In this document: positions 8,878 to 17,705 of the stretch, in pieces
Position numbering within the stretch: the first letter of the stretch is position 1
Layout of the letters: each line of letters opens with the position of its first letter
Source: Kaistella gelatinilytica
Lineage (GTDB): Bacteria; Bacteroidota; Bacteroidia; Flavobacteriales; Weeksellaceae
DNA length: 64,000 nucleotides
NCBI RefSeq assembly: GCF_015679325.1
Contig: NZ_JADPVI010000004.1
Location: 124,001 to 188,000, forward strand
Direction: 5' to 3'
Program-made: the position numbers and the translations under genes
Notes under the pieces: generated by a model
Seen by the model: the letters and a program-made list of their open reading frames with translations, nothing else
Told to the model about the DNA's origin: nothing
Database searches by the model: none

Positions 8878-10401
8878 ATGAAAAATTATTTGTTGATGCT
8901 TTTCGTTGCGATTGCGACGATATCATGTTCAAAAAAAGTAGAAGTAAAAGGTAATTTTGCAGGCGGTTCTCCATTAGAAAGAATCGAATTTGTAGAAGCT
9001 TCAGGTGTTGCAACTTTACCGCTTGTAAATATGGGTGTTGACGCGAAAGGAAGTTTTTCCGGAAGTTTCGATGCACCGAAAGACGGAATGTACATTATGT
9101 CTTACGCCGGAAAAACTGCTATGGTTTATCTAAAAGGTGGTCAGACATTTAATATCTCCGGTAAAGCTGAGAATTTCCCAAATCAATTTACCATTACTGG
9201 TGATGCAAAAAAGAATAATGATTTTCTTCTTGAAGTTCAAAAATTCATTCAGACTTACGCCGGTAAAATCAATGTAAGAGAACTGGTTGCGAAAGATGAA
9301 GCTAACTTTTTGAAAGAAGCTGACAAAATCAAAACGGATATTGAAAAAAATATCGATGCTTCTGCAAAGAATACTTCAGCGGACAGCGAAGTTGTAAAAT
9401 GGAAAAAAGACGAACTTAATGCAAGTATCTTAGGATTGATGAATCAGTACGAAACGAATCATGCACAAGCTGCACAGGACGTTGCTTACAAACCTTCTCA
9501 GAAATTCAAAGATGCTGTAAAAAAATTGGAGGGCGACAGCGACCGATTATTAAAAGAGCAGCCTATTTACAGAAATTATCTCTTAGGAAAATTAAGTCCG
9601 GAAATTCAAACATTTAGTACGACTAATAAAAAAGAAGGCGAACTTCCTTCTTCTATGTTTTCTAGATTTTTAGATACGAAAAAAGACCTGTCACAAATTA
9701 CCAAAGATTACCTTTTAGCATATGTTATTGGTGGTGATCTTGCGCCGGGAATGACTGCAGAACATGCTGCTGCCGTTGCAAACACCATTAAAGATAAGAT
9801 CAAAGACGCCGGGATCAAAAAAGATTTAGAGCATCTTCAGTTTGTAATTAGCGGACCGAAAATCGGAGAAGCGGTTCCAACTGCAAAATTGATCAAGCAA
9901 GATGGCAGCGATTTTAAACTGGCAGATGTTAAAGGAAAACCAACATTAGTAATGTTTTACGCTTCCTGGAATCCTTATATTTCTGAAGCTACCATTCCTG
10001 TTTTGAAAGAAGTTGCTAATTTCTACAAATCAAAAATGGATTTCACTTATGTGAATTTCGATGATACCAAAGATCAGTTCATCAAAACCAGCAATGCAAT
10101 GTTAAAAGGACTTCCTGGAAATAATGTTTATGCTGATGGTGGATTAAATTCTCAGGTTGCGAAAGATCTAGGACTTTACGGTTTCAAACTTCCTTCTTTC
10201 GTTGTTTTAGATAAAGACGGAAAAATTGCAAGCAGATTTTTTAATAATTTAGGAGATCCTGAATTGATAACGGCATTAGATAAAGTTTCTGGTTTGAAAG
10301 CGCCGACTGCTCAACCACAAGCACAATTGCAAAATGATTTATTAGCGCCACAACCACAGGCTCAACAGCAGCAGGCTCCACAACCTGCTCCAACGAAATA
10401 A
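8878..10401 (+). CDS. Thioredoxin-fold (TlpA/AhpC-TSA-like) lipoprotein lacking the CxxC
   Basis: A 507-residue SPII lipoprotein (lipobox ATISC, Cys17). Residues about 20-110 resemble the DUF4369 beta-rich module often found before thioredoxin domains in Bacteroidota. A long helical middle follows, then a TlpA/Redoxin-like domain from about residue 325 ('GPKIGEAVPTAKLIKQDG', 'KPTLVMFYASWNPYI'). Where active members have WCxxC, this protein reads WNPYI, so both redox cysteines are missing and it is unlikely to be a disulfide reductase. It ends in a Gln/Pro/Ala-rich tail (about residues 475-507). It is probably periplasmic or on the outer membrane, with a structural or binding role inferred. 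Confidence 0.75.
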   Translation: MKNYLLMLFVAIATISCSKKVEVKGNFAGGSPLERIEFVEASGVATLPLVNMGVDAKGSFSGSFDAPKDGMYIMSYAGKTAMVYLKGGQTFNISGKAENFPNQFTITGDAKKNNDFLLEVQKFIQTYAGKINVRELVAKDEANFLKEADKIKTDIEKNIDASAKNTSADSEVVKWKKDELNASILGLMNQYETNHAQAAQDVAYKPSQKFKDAVKKLEGDSDRLLKEQPIYRNYLLGKLSPEIQTFSTTNKKEGELPSSMFSRFLDTKKDLSQITKDYLLAYVIGGDLAPGMTAEHAAAVANTIKDKIKDAGIKKDLEHLQFVISGPKIGEAVPTAKLIKQDGSDFKLADVKGKPTLVMFYASWNPYISEATIPVLKEVANFYKSKMDFTYVNFDDTKDQFIKTSNAMLKGLPGNNVYADGGLNSQVAKDLGLYGFKLPSFVVLDKDGKIASRFFNNLGDPELITALDKVSGLKAPTAQPQAQLQNDLLAPQPQAQQQQAPQPAPTK

Positions 10402-10420
10402 AAATTTCATTAATCATATA

Positions 10421-10456
10421 ATTCCTGGCAGATTTTTCTGTCAGGAATTTTTTTTT
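10421..10456 (+). terminator. Terminator of the TlpA-like gene
   Basis: A near-perfect 11-bp stem ATTCCTGGCAG/CTGTCAGGAAT closes a 6-nt loop and is followed by nine T. Confidence 0.85.
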
Positions 10457-10476
10457 ATATTTGATAAAATTCTATT

Positions 10477-10779
10477 ATGAAAACAAAACTACTCATCCCC
10501 GCAAACATTCTGATTCCGCTTGCCTTATTTGGTGCAATTTTTACCGTTTTTACAGTGTCATTCGATTTGACATCTTTTGGAATTCCACTCGCAGCCGGGA
10601 AATTTCTGACGTATATCGCTTTTCTGTGCAGTTTTCTTGTCGCTCTAATTTTAATATCTGATGTCTTCAGAAACAACATTCCAGGAAAATATCTCTGGAC
10701 TTTAGGATTTTTAATTTCAGGTGGAATTACAGGTTTATTTTATCTGCGAAGCCGGCCTAAATATTTTGCCCAGGCTTGA
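10477..10779 (+). CDS. Small membrane protein, unknown function
   Basis: A 100-residue protein with three predicted transmembrane segments (about residues 6-30, 42-63, 71-91) and no recognised motif. The C-terminus RSRPKYFAQA is basic and likely cytoplasmic. It stands alone between two terminators (10421-10456 and 10850-10873). I do not recognise the family. Its codon use and AT content look like the neighbours, so it is likely a real gene. Confidence 0.65.
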   Translation: MKTKLLIPANILIPLALFGAIFTVFTVSFDLTSFGIPLAAGKFLTYIAFLCSFLVALILISDVFRNNIPGKYLWTLGFLISGGITGLFYLRSRPKYFAQA

Positions 10780-10849
10780 GGTGAAAGTTTTCTAAATCGA
10801 TAGGCTTCAAAATATTAAAGATTTTCTTTAAACACTTAATTTGAAAGAG

Positions 10850-10873
10850 AAGGCGATTTATCGTCTTTTTTTT
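10850..10873 (+). terminator. Terminator after the small membrane protein gene
   Basis: The stem AAGGCGA/TCGTCTT (one G-T pair) with a TTTA loop and a following T-run lies about 70 bp after the stop. Confidence 0.6.
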
Positions 10874-10885
10874 ATTTTAAAACCT

Positions 10886-10893
10886 TACTTTTG
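10886..10893 (+). promoter_or_regulatory. -7 box for rlmD
   Basis: TACTTTTG fits TAnnTTTG, 17 bp before the rlmD start and just after the preceding terminator. No -33 TTG is seen at normal spacing. Confidence 0.45.
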
Positions 10894-10910
10894 CCACCAT
10901 TAAAATTTCC

Positions 10911-12320
10911 ATGAGAAGAAAAAAGCAAAATATCGTTTTAGAAAATATTAGATTGGTTTCAGCAGGATCAAAAGGTATTGCAGTAGGAAGGACTGAGGAA
11001 GGAAAAACCGTTCTGGTTTCCGGCGCAGTTCCGGGCGATCTGGTCAATGTACGCGTGAAGAAATCGAAATCAAATTATTTTGAAGCTGAAATGATAGAGA
11101 TTTTAGAAAAGTCGCCTTTCAGAGTAGAACCAAAATGTATTCACTTTGGAGTTTGCGGTGGTTGCAAATGGCAAAATCTTTCTTATGAAAAACAACTTGA
11201 TATTAAACAGGACGAAGTTTTCAATAATATTAAAAGAATTGGCGGCTTAGAAGATTTCGAAACTTTACCGATTCTGGGAAGTGAAGAGCAGTATTTTTAC
11301 CGCAATAAAATGGAATTTTCTTTTTCCAATGCACGTTGGTTAACGCAGTATGAGATCAGTTCTGAAGAAAATTTTGGGAACAGAGATGCTTTAGGATTTC
11401 ATATTCCCGGAATGTGGAGCAAGATTCTTGATCTGAAAGAATGTTGGTTGCAAGAAGAACCTTCTAATTCTATTCGACTTGCAGTGAGAGATTATGCGAT
11501 CAATAATGGGTTAGAATTTTTCGATGTTAAAGAACAAAAGGGATTTCTTCGAACTTTAATGCTCCGTCAGAATTCCAAAGGAGAATGGATGGTTTTGTTT
11601 CAGCTGTATCGGAAAGATGAGGCAAACCGCACGAAATTATTTGATTTCTTACTGGAAAAGTTCCCGCAGATCAAAACGTTGGTTTACTGTATCAATTCAA
11701 AACAAAATGATTCGATCTATGATCAGGATGTTCAGACTTATTTCGGTGAAGGATTTATCATGGAAGAAATGGATGGTCTGCAATTCAAGATCGGACCGAA
11801 ATCTTTTTTCCAGACGAATTACAAACAGGCTTTAGAATTATACCGTAAAACTTTAGAATTTGCCGATTTAAAAGGCCATGAAGTTGTTTACGATTTATAT
11901 ACCGGAACCGGAACGATCGCGCAATATGTCGCGAGAAATGCGAAACAGGTTATTGGAATAGAATCCGTTCCAGAAGCCATTGAAGCTGCAAAAGAACACG
12001 CCAAATTAAATGGTTTAGACAACTGTACTTTTTATTGTGGTGATATGAAAGCTATTTTTAATGATGAATTTTTAGAAAATCATCCAAAAGCTGATGTATT
12101 GATCACTGATCCACCAAGAGACGGAATGCATCAAAAAGTAGTTGAGCAAATTCTGAAACTGGCTCCGGAGAAAATTGTTTACGTAAGTTGTAATTCTGCT
12201 ACACAGGCAAGAGATCTGGCTTTGATGAAAGAGCAGTATAAATTGGTGAAAATCCTTCCGGTCGATATGTTTCCACAAACGCATCACGTAGAAAATATTG
12301 CACTTTTGGTAAAAATTTAA
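10911..12320 (+). CDS. rlmD: 23S rRNA (uracil-C5)-methyltransferase, RlmD/RumA type
   Basis: A 469-residue SAM-dependent RNA methyltransferase of the TrmA/RumA family, which makes 5-methyluridine. It has an N-terminal TRAM RNA-binding domain (about residues 8-65), iron-sulfur cysteines Cys76, Cys82 and Cys85 (CIHFGVCGGCKW) with a fourth Cys further on, the SAM motif 'YDLYTGTGTIAQ', the 'ITDPPRDGMH' motif and the nucleophile in 'IVYVSCNSATQARDL'. Bacteroidota often have two or more paralogues with different target uridines, so the exact rRNA site is inferred. A DUF6452 and a DUF6048 gene follow within 17 bp. Confidence 0.9.
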   Translation: MRRKKQNIVLENIRLVSAGSKGIAVGRTEEGKTVLVSGAVPGDLVNVRVKKSKSNYFEAEMIEILEKSPFRVEPKCIHFGVCGGCKWQNLSYEKQLDIKQDEVFNNIKRIGGLEDFETLPILGSEEQYFYRNKMEFSFSNARWLTQYEISSEENFGNRDALGFHIPGMWSKILDLKECWLQEEPSNSIRLAVRDYAINNGLEFFDVKEQKGFLRTLMLRQNSKGEWMVLFQLYRKDEANRTKLFDFLLEKFPQIKTLVYCINSKQNDSIYDQDVQTYFGEGFIMEEMDGLQFKIGPKSFFQTNYKQALELYRKTLEFADLKGHEVVYDLYTGTGTIAQYVARNAKQVIGIESVPEAIEAAKEHAKLNGLDNCTFYCGDMKAIFNDEFLENHPKADVLITDPPRDGMHQKVVEQILKLAPEKIVYVSCNSATQARDLALMKEQYKLVKILPVDMFPQTHHVENIALLVKI

Positions 12321-12332
12321 ATTCTACATTTG
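12305..12332 (+). promoter_or_regulatory. Candidate promoter inside the rlmD end, for the DUF6452 gene
   Basis: TTTG (12305-12308) and TACATTTG (12325-12332) are separated by 16 bp, close to the Bacteroidota -33/-7 arrangement. The second box ends 4 bp before the next start codon, so a transcript from here would have almost no leader. Confidence 0.35.
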
Positions 12333-12336
12333 TTTC

Positions 12337-12813
12337 ATGAAATTTCTTAAAATATTCTTGATTTCGCTCTTTCTAATTTCCCTCTTTTCTTGCGGAAGTG
12401 ATGATGATATTTGTCTCGGCGGTGAAGCAACTCCAAGAATGAAACTGAGATTTAAAACCCAGTCTACAGGCAAGTTGAAAACGATGGATTCGCTTTACGT
12501 GAATGTAGATTATGGAAATGGTCCTATTTCGGTGGTGGCTAAATCAAAAGTTGATTCTGTACTAATCCCGTTGCGGGTTGATGATGTTCCTTTTACCAAA
12601 ATTTATGTGGGAATCACGAAAAAGGCGGTAACTTCTGAAATTAAAATAAATTATACCACGAAATCGCAGTACGTTTCTCCTGCGTGTGGAGTAAAAAGAA
12701 TATACGAAAATGTGACTTCAGTTCTAGACGTTCCGAACCCTGTCTTAGCTGTTGAACAGAATCAAAACCAAATTACCGATGAATCAAAAACTCATTTTTA
12801 CCTTCTTTTTTAG
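12337..12813 (+). CDS. DUF6452-like lipoprotein
   Basis: A 158-residue SPII lipoprotein: hydrophobic leader followed by the lipobox LFSC, with Cys19 next to an acidic GSDDD stretch. The rest is predicted beta-rich, with two further cysteines (DICLGG and PACGV) that may pair. It resembles the small DUF6452 lipoproteins that follow rlmD and precede DUF6048 in flavobacteria; that family name is from memory. Its 3' end overlaps the next gene by 35 bp, which points to translational coupling. Function unknown. Confidence 0.65.
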   Translation: MKFLKIFLISLFLISLFSCGSDDDICLGGEATPRMKLRFKTQSTGKLKTMDSLYVNVDYGNGPISVVAKSKVDSVLIPLRVDDVPFTKIYVGITKKAVTSEIKINYTTKSQYVSPACGVKRIYENVTSVLDVPNPVLAVEQNQNQITDESKTHFYLLF

Positions 12814-13441
12814 CCTCTTGTTTTCCTTTGGTTTTGCACAAAAAAAAGACCAGGATTCTTTAAAGGCAAAATGGAAATATCAACCCAATTTTATGGTGGG
12901 TTTTGATCTTTTGAATGTGGGAATTGGAGCATTCTCTGATCGTAAACTTTTTCAGGGATTTGTTTCGTCCCGAATTACCAAAAATATTCATGCCGTGGCT
13001 GAGGCTGGTTTTGAAAAAAATATTTATCAGAAAAATGAGTACGATGCTTCCGCCAATGGTCCTTTTTTGAAACTGGGCGCTTTTTATATGTTGGCAAATG
13101 ATCGCGAAAATGAACTGAACGGTTTCTACGCAGGCGGAAAAGTAGGCGGTTCATTTTACAAGCAGGAATATAAAGCAGTACCGGTGCGTGGATTTGGTGG
13201 AAGCGCAACTTCTATCGCTTTCCCGCCCTCTTCTCAAAGTTCTTACTGGATTGAAGCTACCATTGGTGGCAGAGTTCAGCTTTTTGAATCTCCTTTTTAT
13301 ATTGATGTCAATGTACAGCCTAAATATTTGGTTTATTCCACTACGCAGGATGAAATTAAACCGATGATCGTTCCGGGATTTGGTAAAAGTTCAGCGAAAT
13401 TCAATATGGGCTTTTCCTGGAACATTGCCTATCACTTTTAA
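12779..13441 (+). CDS. DUF6048-like outer-membrane beta-barrel protein
   Basis: A 220-residue exported protein. The start at ATG 12779 gives a clean signal peptide ending FGFAQ; an upstream ATG at 12752 would add nine residues without improving it. The mature part alternates polar and aromatic residues (VGFDLLNVGIGAFSD, GFYAGGKVGGSF, NMGFSWNIAYHF) and ends in Phe, as outer-membrane barrels do. The order rlmD-DUF6452-DUF6048 is a recurring flavobacterial arrangement. No specific substrate or role can be read from the sequence. Confidence 0.7.
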   Translation: MNQKLIFTFFFSLLFSFGFAQKKDQDSLKAKWKYQPNFMVGFDLLNVGIGAFSDRKLFQGFVSSRITKNIHAVAEAGFEKNIYQKNEYDASANGPFLKLGAFYMLANDRENELNGFYAGGKVGGSFYKQEYKAVPVRGFGGSATSIAFPPSSQSSYWIEATIGGRVQLFESPFYIDVNVQPKYLVYSTTQDEIKPMIVPGFGKSSAKFNMGFSWNIAYHF

Positions 13442-13633
13442 AGAATGTACATATTATGCAATGAATATCTTATCGATATTTTTTTTGCTGTTATTTTACA
13501 ACTATTTTCTTAATCTTTTTTGTTCATTTAGATATTCTGTAAATTTTCGGTGATAACGATATAAATAAGCTATTAATAGTTCTTATGACTTGTCTTATTT
13601 TTTAAAAAATACAAGAAAGTTTAACATTTTTAT

Positions 13634-13664
13634 TTTGATTAGAAGGGAAAAAAATCTACTTTTG
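13634..13664 (+). promoter_or_regulatory. Promoter of the secreted metalloprotease gene
   Basis: TTTG (13634-13637), 19 bp spacing and TACTTTTG (13657-13664) form a complete Bacteroidota sigma-ABfr-type promoter. It lies 26 bp before the start codon, in a 249-bp AT-rich gap with no other feature seen. Confidence 0.65.
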
Positions 13665-13690
13665 GGGAACAATTTTAATAAATTAATCTT

Positions 13691-16609
13691 ATGAAGAAAA
13701 TTTTTACTTCTTTGCTTTGCGGATTGATGACTACGGCTGCTTTTGCACAATGGAGCCCGACCTCAATGCAAGGTGACAGAATTCGCGCGACATCTAATGT
13801 CACAAGTTATTATTCACTAGATCTTGCATCCATGAGATCTACACTTGCCAAAGCGCAAGAAACCGGAAAAAATTCGGTTCCAGTTGAAATTAAAATCCCT
13901 ACGTTAGATGGTAAAATTGAAAGATTTGCCGTGTACAGTGCACCCGTAGTTGTAAAAAGTTTGGCAGACCGTTACCAGTTAGGCTCTTATGTAGGAGTAG
14001 GTATCGATGATCCAACTGCTCATATTCGTTTTTCTGTAGCTCCAAACGATTTTCAGTCGATGGTAGTGAGAAATGGAAAATATGAATTTATCGAGCCTCA
14101 AAATAAAGACAAGTCTGTTTACGGAGTTCATCCAAAAACAAACAAATCTGAAGCTGACAAAGCTTTTATTTGTGCAACAAGTGAAGCTCCTTTAACGAAG
14201 CAGCAAATCGACAAGTTGTATATGTCTGGTAAAACTTTTACCAATAATCCAAGTGATTTCAGCAGAGCATCTGATAAAAAATACAGAACAATGCGTCTTG
14301 CAATGTCTGTAAATGGTGAATACACGACCTACTTCGGTGGTGTTGCAGGTGCAGTTACAGCAATAAATGCTACTATTACCCGTTGCAACGGTGTTTTTGA
14401 AATGGATTTTGGTTTACATTTGATCCTTCAGGATTTCCCTGCTTTGATCTATACAAATCCAGCAACAGATCCTTATTCAACCTTAGCAAACTGGAATGTA
14501 GAATTACAGAATACGCTAACAACTGTTATCGGAAGTGCAGCTTATGATATCGGACACATGTTCGGGGCTTCAGGCGGCGGCGGAAATGCAGGTTGTATCG
14601 GTTGTGTTTGTATTGATCCAACAGGTCCAGGTGTTAAAGCAAAAGGTTCAGGTATTACTTCTCCTGCAGACGGAATCCCACAGGGAGATAATTTTGATAT
14701 TGATTATGTTGCCCACGAAATGGGTCACCAATTAGGAGCAAATCATACTTTCTCTCAAGGTCTTGAAGGTACAGGTCAGAATGTTGAACCAGGTTCTGGA
14801 TCTACGATCATGGGTTATGCTGGGATTACAGGAGCAAATACGGATGTACAGGCACATTCTGATGCTTATTTCCATATTAATTCTATCATCCAGGTTCAAA
14901 CGAATTTAATAGCTAAAACTTGTGATGTTGAAGTGCCGGTTGCTAATAATCCAGCGGTTATTACACCACTTCCAGATGTTACTATTCCAAAAGGAACTGC
15001 ATTTGTGTTAACAGCTCAGGCAACAGATCCAGAAGGTAACCCCATGACCTATACTTGGGAAGAAGTTGACAACGCAACAGTTGCAATCTCAAAAACTAAT
15101 TTAGGAACTACAACTTCTGGAGCAAGTTTCAGATCGATCACAGGTACTGCAAGTCCAGAAAGATACTTCCCGAAATTTGCAACGGTAATGTCTGGAGTAT
15201 TAAGTAATCCAAACGGTTGGGAAGCAGTTTCTTCTGTAGCAAGAGCTTCTAATTACCGGGTTACTGTAAGAGACACTCCTGCAGATCCTAAGCAGAGACA
15301 AACTCAAAATGCTTTACAAAAAGTGACGGTAAGTGCAAACGGACCTTTCAAAATTACTTCTACGAAAGTATATAACAACGCTCCAGGACCATTAACTTGG
15401 GATGTAGTAGGAACTGATGTTGCTCCATTTAATGTAGCCAATGTAAAAATTGACTATACAATGGATAATGGTACAACATGGACTGTATTATCTGCATCTA
15501 CTCCAAATGATGGATCAGAGAATTTCAGTTTCGCATCTTTGCCAACCAATACAGCTTTGAAAGTTAGAATTTCTTCAATTGGTAACGTATTTTATGCGGT
15601 TGCTCCAGTTACTGTTTCTGCACTTGTTGCTTGCGATGGTACTGCTCCTGCAGGACTTGCAGCATCTTCAATTACAACACTTGGTGCAACAGTTTCTTGG
15701 GATCCAATTGCATCCGCAACTTATATCGTTAGATACAAAAAAGCAGCAGATGCGACGTGGACTGAAGTAGCAGTAGCAACAAATACTTATGCTATTACAG
15801 GTTTAGAAGAAGGTACTGCATATAATGTGCAAGTTGCAGCAGTTTGTACTGGTACAACCGGTGCTTATTCCGCAACTGTTAATTTCACGACATCAATGAT
15901 CGCTTATTGTACATTGACGTCTACGAATTCAAATGATGAGTATATTTCTAATGTTAAAATTACTGCAGAAGGTGCAGCAGGAGTAAACAGTACTTCTGGT
16001 GCTTCCAATTATACCAATTATTCAGCAGATCCTACAAGATTGGTGAAATTGGCAAAAGGAACAACTAATAATACCCTTTCTGTAACAAAAGCATGGACAG
16101 GAACTCCATATACTGAAGCAGTAACTGTTTGGATCGATTTTGATAGAAGTGGAACTTTTGACGCGAACGAAGTAGTGATGGCTACAGCGGCAAATAGCAC
16201 AACACCTGTAACTCAAGTTTTCGCTGTTCCAGCAACGGCTTATTCAGGTGATAAAACAGTTGGAATGAGAGTAGCTTTAAGATTTAGTACTCCTCAAACA
16301 TCACCTTGCGGTACTTATACTTACGGTGAAGTAGAAGATTATGCAGTACTGATCTCTCCGACACTTGGAGTAAATGCAGCGACTGTTCAATCTGCTCAGG
16401 TTTATCCAAATCCAGCAATTGATTTGTTAAATATTACTAAAGTTTCTGACAAGGCAACTTACACGATCGTCAATATGGCAGGTCAAGTTGTAGCGAAAGG
16501 AAAAATAGTTGACAATAAAGTGCAGGTTTCACAACTAGTGAAAGGTGTTTATGTAATCGCTGTTGATAACGGTGGTGAAGTAAGCCAGGTGAAATTTATT
16601 AAGAAATAA
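13691..16609 (+). CDS. Secreted reprolysin-like zinc metalloprotease with FN3, GEVED and T9SS tail
   Basis: A 972-residue exported protein with signal peptide MKKIFTSLLCGLMTTAAFAQ. A propeptide-like part (about 20-190) precedes the protease domain. The zinc site is HEMGHQLGANH (His342, Glu343, His346, His352) with the Met-turn IMGYAG (Met374), typical of M12-type metzincins. A fibronectin type III domain (about 650-735), a GEVED domain ('GTYTYGEVEDYAVLI') and a type A T9SS sorting domain (last 75 residues, 'VYPNPAIDLLNI...VKFIKK') follow. It should be exported by Sec and then through the type IX system to the surface or medium. The substrate is unknown. It has its own promoter and terminator. 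Confidence 0.9.
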   Translation: MKKIFTSLLCGLMTTAAFAQWSPTSMQGDRIRATSNVTSYYSLDLASMRSTLAKAQETGKNSVPVEIKIPTLDGKIERFAVYSAPVVVKSLADRYQLGSYVGVGIDDPTAHIRFSVAPNDFQSMVVRNGKYEFIEPQNKDKSVYGVHPKTNKSEADKAFICATSEAPLTKQQIDKLYMSGKTFTNNPSDFSRASDKKYRTMRLAMSVNGEYTTYFGGVAGAVTAINATITRCNGVFEMDFGLHLILQDFPALIYTNPATDPYSTLANWNVELQNTLTTVIGSAAYDIGHMFGASGGGGNAGCIGCVCIDPTGPGVKAKGSGITSPADGIPQGDNFDIDYVAHEMGHQLGANHTFSQGLEGTGQNVEPGSGSTIMGYAGITGANTDVQAHSDAYFHINSIIQVQTNLIAKTCDVEVPVANNPAVITPLPDVTIPKGTAFVLTAQATDPEGNPMTYTWEEVDNATVAISKTNLGTTTSGASFRSITGTASPERYFPKFATVMSGVLSNPNGWEAVSSVARASNYRVTVRDTPADPKQRQTQNALQKVTVSANGPFKITSTKVYNNAPGPLTWDVVGTDVAPFNVANVKIDYTMDNGTTWTVLSASTPNDGSENFSFASLPTNTALKVRISSIGNVFYAVAPVTVSALVACDGTAPAGLAASSITTLGATVSWDPIASATYIVRYKKAADATWTEVAVATNTYAITGLEEGTAYNVQVAAVCTGTTGAYSATVNFTTSMIAYCTLTSTNSNDEYISNVKITAEGAAGVNSTSGASNYTNYSADPTRLVKLAKGTTNNTLSVTKAWTGTPYTEAVTVWIDFDRSGTFDANEVVMATAANSTTPVTQVFAVPATAYSGDKTVGMRVALRFSTPQTSPCGTYTYGEVEDYAVLISPTLGVNAATVQSAQVYPNPAIDLLNITKVSDKATYTIVNMAGQVVAKGKIVDNKVQVSQLVKGVYVIAVDNGGEVSQVKFIKK

Positions 16610-16628
16610 TAACTTTTTCTAAATATTG

Positions 16629-16659
16629 AAATCCCCAGAATTTTCTGGGGATTTTTTTT
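16629..16659 (+). terminator. Terminator of the metalloprotease gene
   Basis: The stem AATCCCCAGAA/TTCTGGGGATT is followed by a T-run, 20 bp after the stop codon. Confidence 0.9.
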
Positions 16660-16769
16660 GCGCTTCACTTAATTATTTTTCATATCTATTTAACAGTATT
16701 TGGTACTATTTAACCAAACTTTAACCACCAAATTTTACCCATATTAGCGTATTTCTGCGAAAATTCAAT

Positions 16770-16777
16770 TATTTTTG
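16770..16777 (+). promoter_or_regulatory. -7 box close to the start of the next gene
   Basis: TATTTTTG fits TAnnTTTG and ends 8 bp before the ATG at 16786, so the transcript would have only a few leader bases. No -33 TTG is obvious. Confidence 0.4.
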
Positions 16778-16785
16778 CGCTCTAT

Positions 16786-17574
16786 ATGAAGAAACTTTTT
16801 CTGCTTGCCACTTTTTTTATTTTAACAGAAGTAAATGCCCAGTTTTTTTCCGGGGATATTATCATCAGAGATAATTCTGTTTACTATCTGAATCAGGTAT
16901 ATGTTACCAATATAACGGCACAAAAAACAGTGTACACTGATTATTTTGGAGCATTTAAAATTCCGGCGAAAGTAGGAGACGTGATCAGATTTACGTCAAT
17001 TGTTACCGATAGAAAAGATGTTTTGGTCACCGCAGAAAACATTCAAAATACCAATAACTTTGTGGAGTTGAAAGTCGCTTATTACGATATTCAGGAAGTT
17101 GTTATCAGCAGATTCAGACCTACGGGAAATCTGCGAAAAGACGTAAGCTCCTTAAAAACAGGAGAGAAAACTTTAGCCCTTCAAAAAATGCTTGGTCTTC
17201 CTTCTCCGAAAGGAGACGGAACGCCAACTCAACTTCCGGTAGCTGGACTTTCCGGTGGTGGACTTACTTTTGGTTTAGACAGTATTTACGATATTCTATC
17301 CGGTGAACGGAAAAAGAAAGAACGAGCTACGCAATACGAAAAAATGAATTCTACGATCAGTGGAATTAAGAGTTATTATGGTACTGATTATTTTACGAAC
17401 TTAAAAATTCCTGCGCCTTTGATTGATAATTTCCTGCAGTTCATCTATACTTCAGACAATTTATATCCTTACATTAAAGCGAATAACTACGAAGCAATTG
17501 CGATTTATATTGAGAAATACCTGCCCATTTACCAAAGAAGATTAAAAAATTCCCACCTGATGGATCTTAAATAA
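16786..17574 (+). CDS. Exported protein with carboxypeptidase-regulatory-like domain
   Basis: A 262-residue protein with a signal peptide ending VNAQ. Residues about 22-100 form a CarboxypepD_reg-like beta-sandwich ('VYVTNITAQKTVYTDYFGAFKIPAKVGDVIRF'-type pattern), the module that opens many TonB-dependent receptors, but here no plug or barrel follows. The C-terminal half is charged and helical with a Gly/Leu stretch (about 145-165). It is probably periplasmic or envelope-associated. I know of no defined function. Confidence 0.65.
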   Translation: MKKLFLLATFFILTEVNAQFFSGDIIIRDNSVYYLNQVYVTNITAQKTVYTDYFGAFKIPAKVGDVIRFTSIVTDRKDVLVTAENIQNTNNFVELKVAYYDIQEVVISRFRPTGNLRKDVSSLKTGEKTLALQKMLGLPSPKGDGTPTQLPVAGLSGGGLTFGLDSIYDILSGERKKKERATQYEKMNSTISGIKSYYGTDYFTNLKIPAPLIDNFLQFIYTSDNLYPYIKANNYEAIAIYIEKYLPIYQRRLKNSHLMDLK

Positions 17575-17705
17575 GGTTTAATCCTTGAACTAAGATGATA
17601 TTCAATATTTTTTTTAATTTCGCTAAACTAACTGTTTATCAATAATTTAATTTTAAAATCAGACTCAAGTGAGAAAGAGTCTTATTGTACAAAATTTTAA
17701 GTCAA

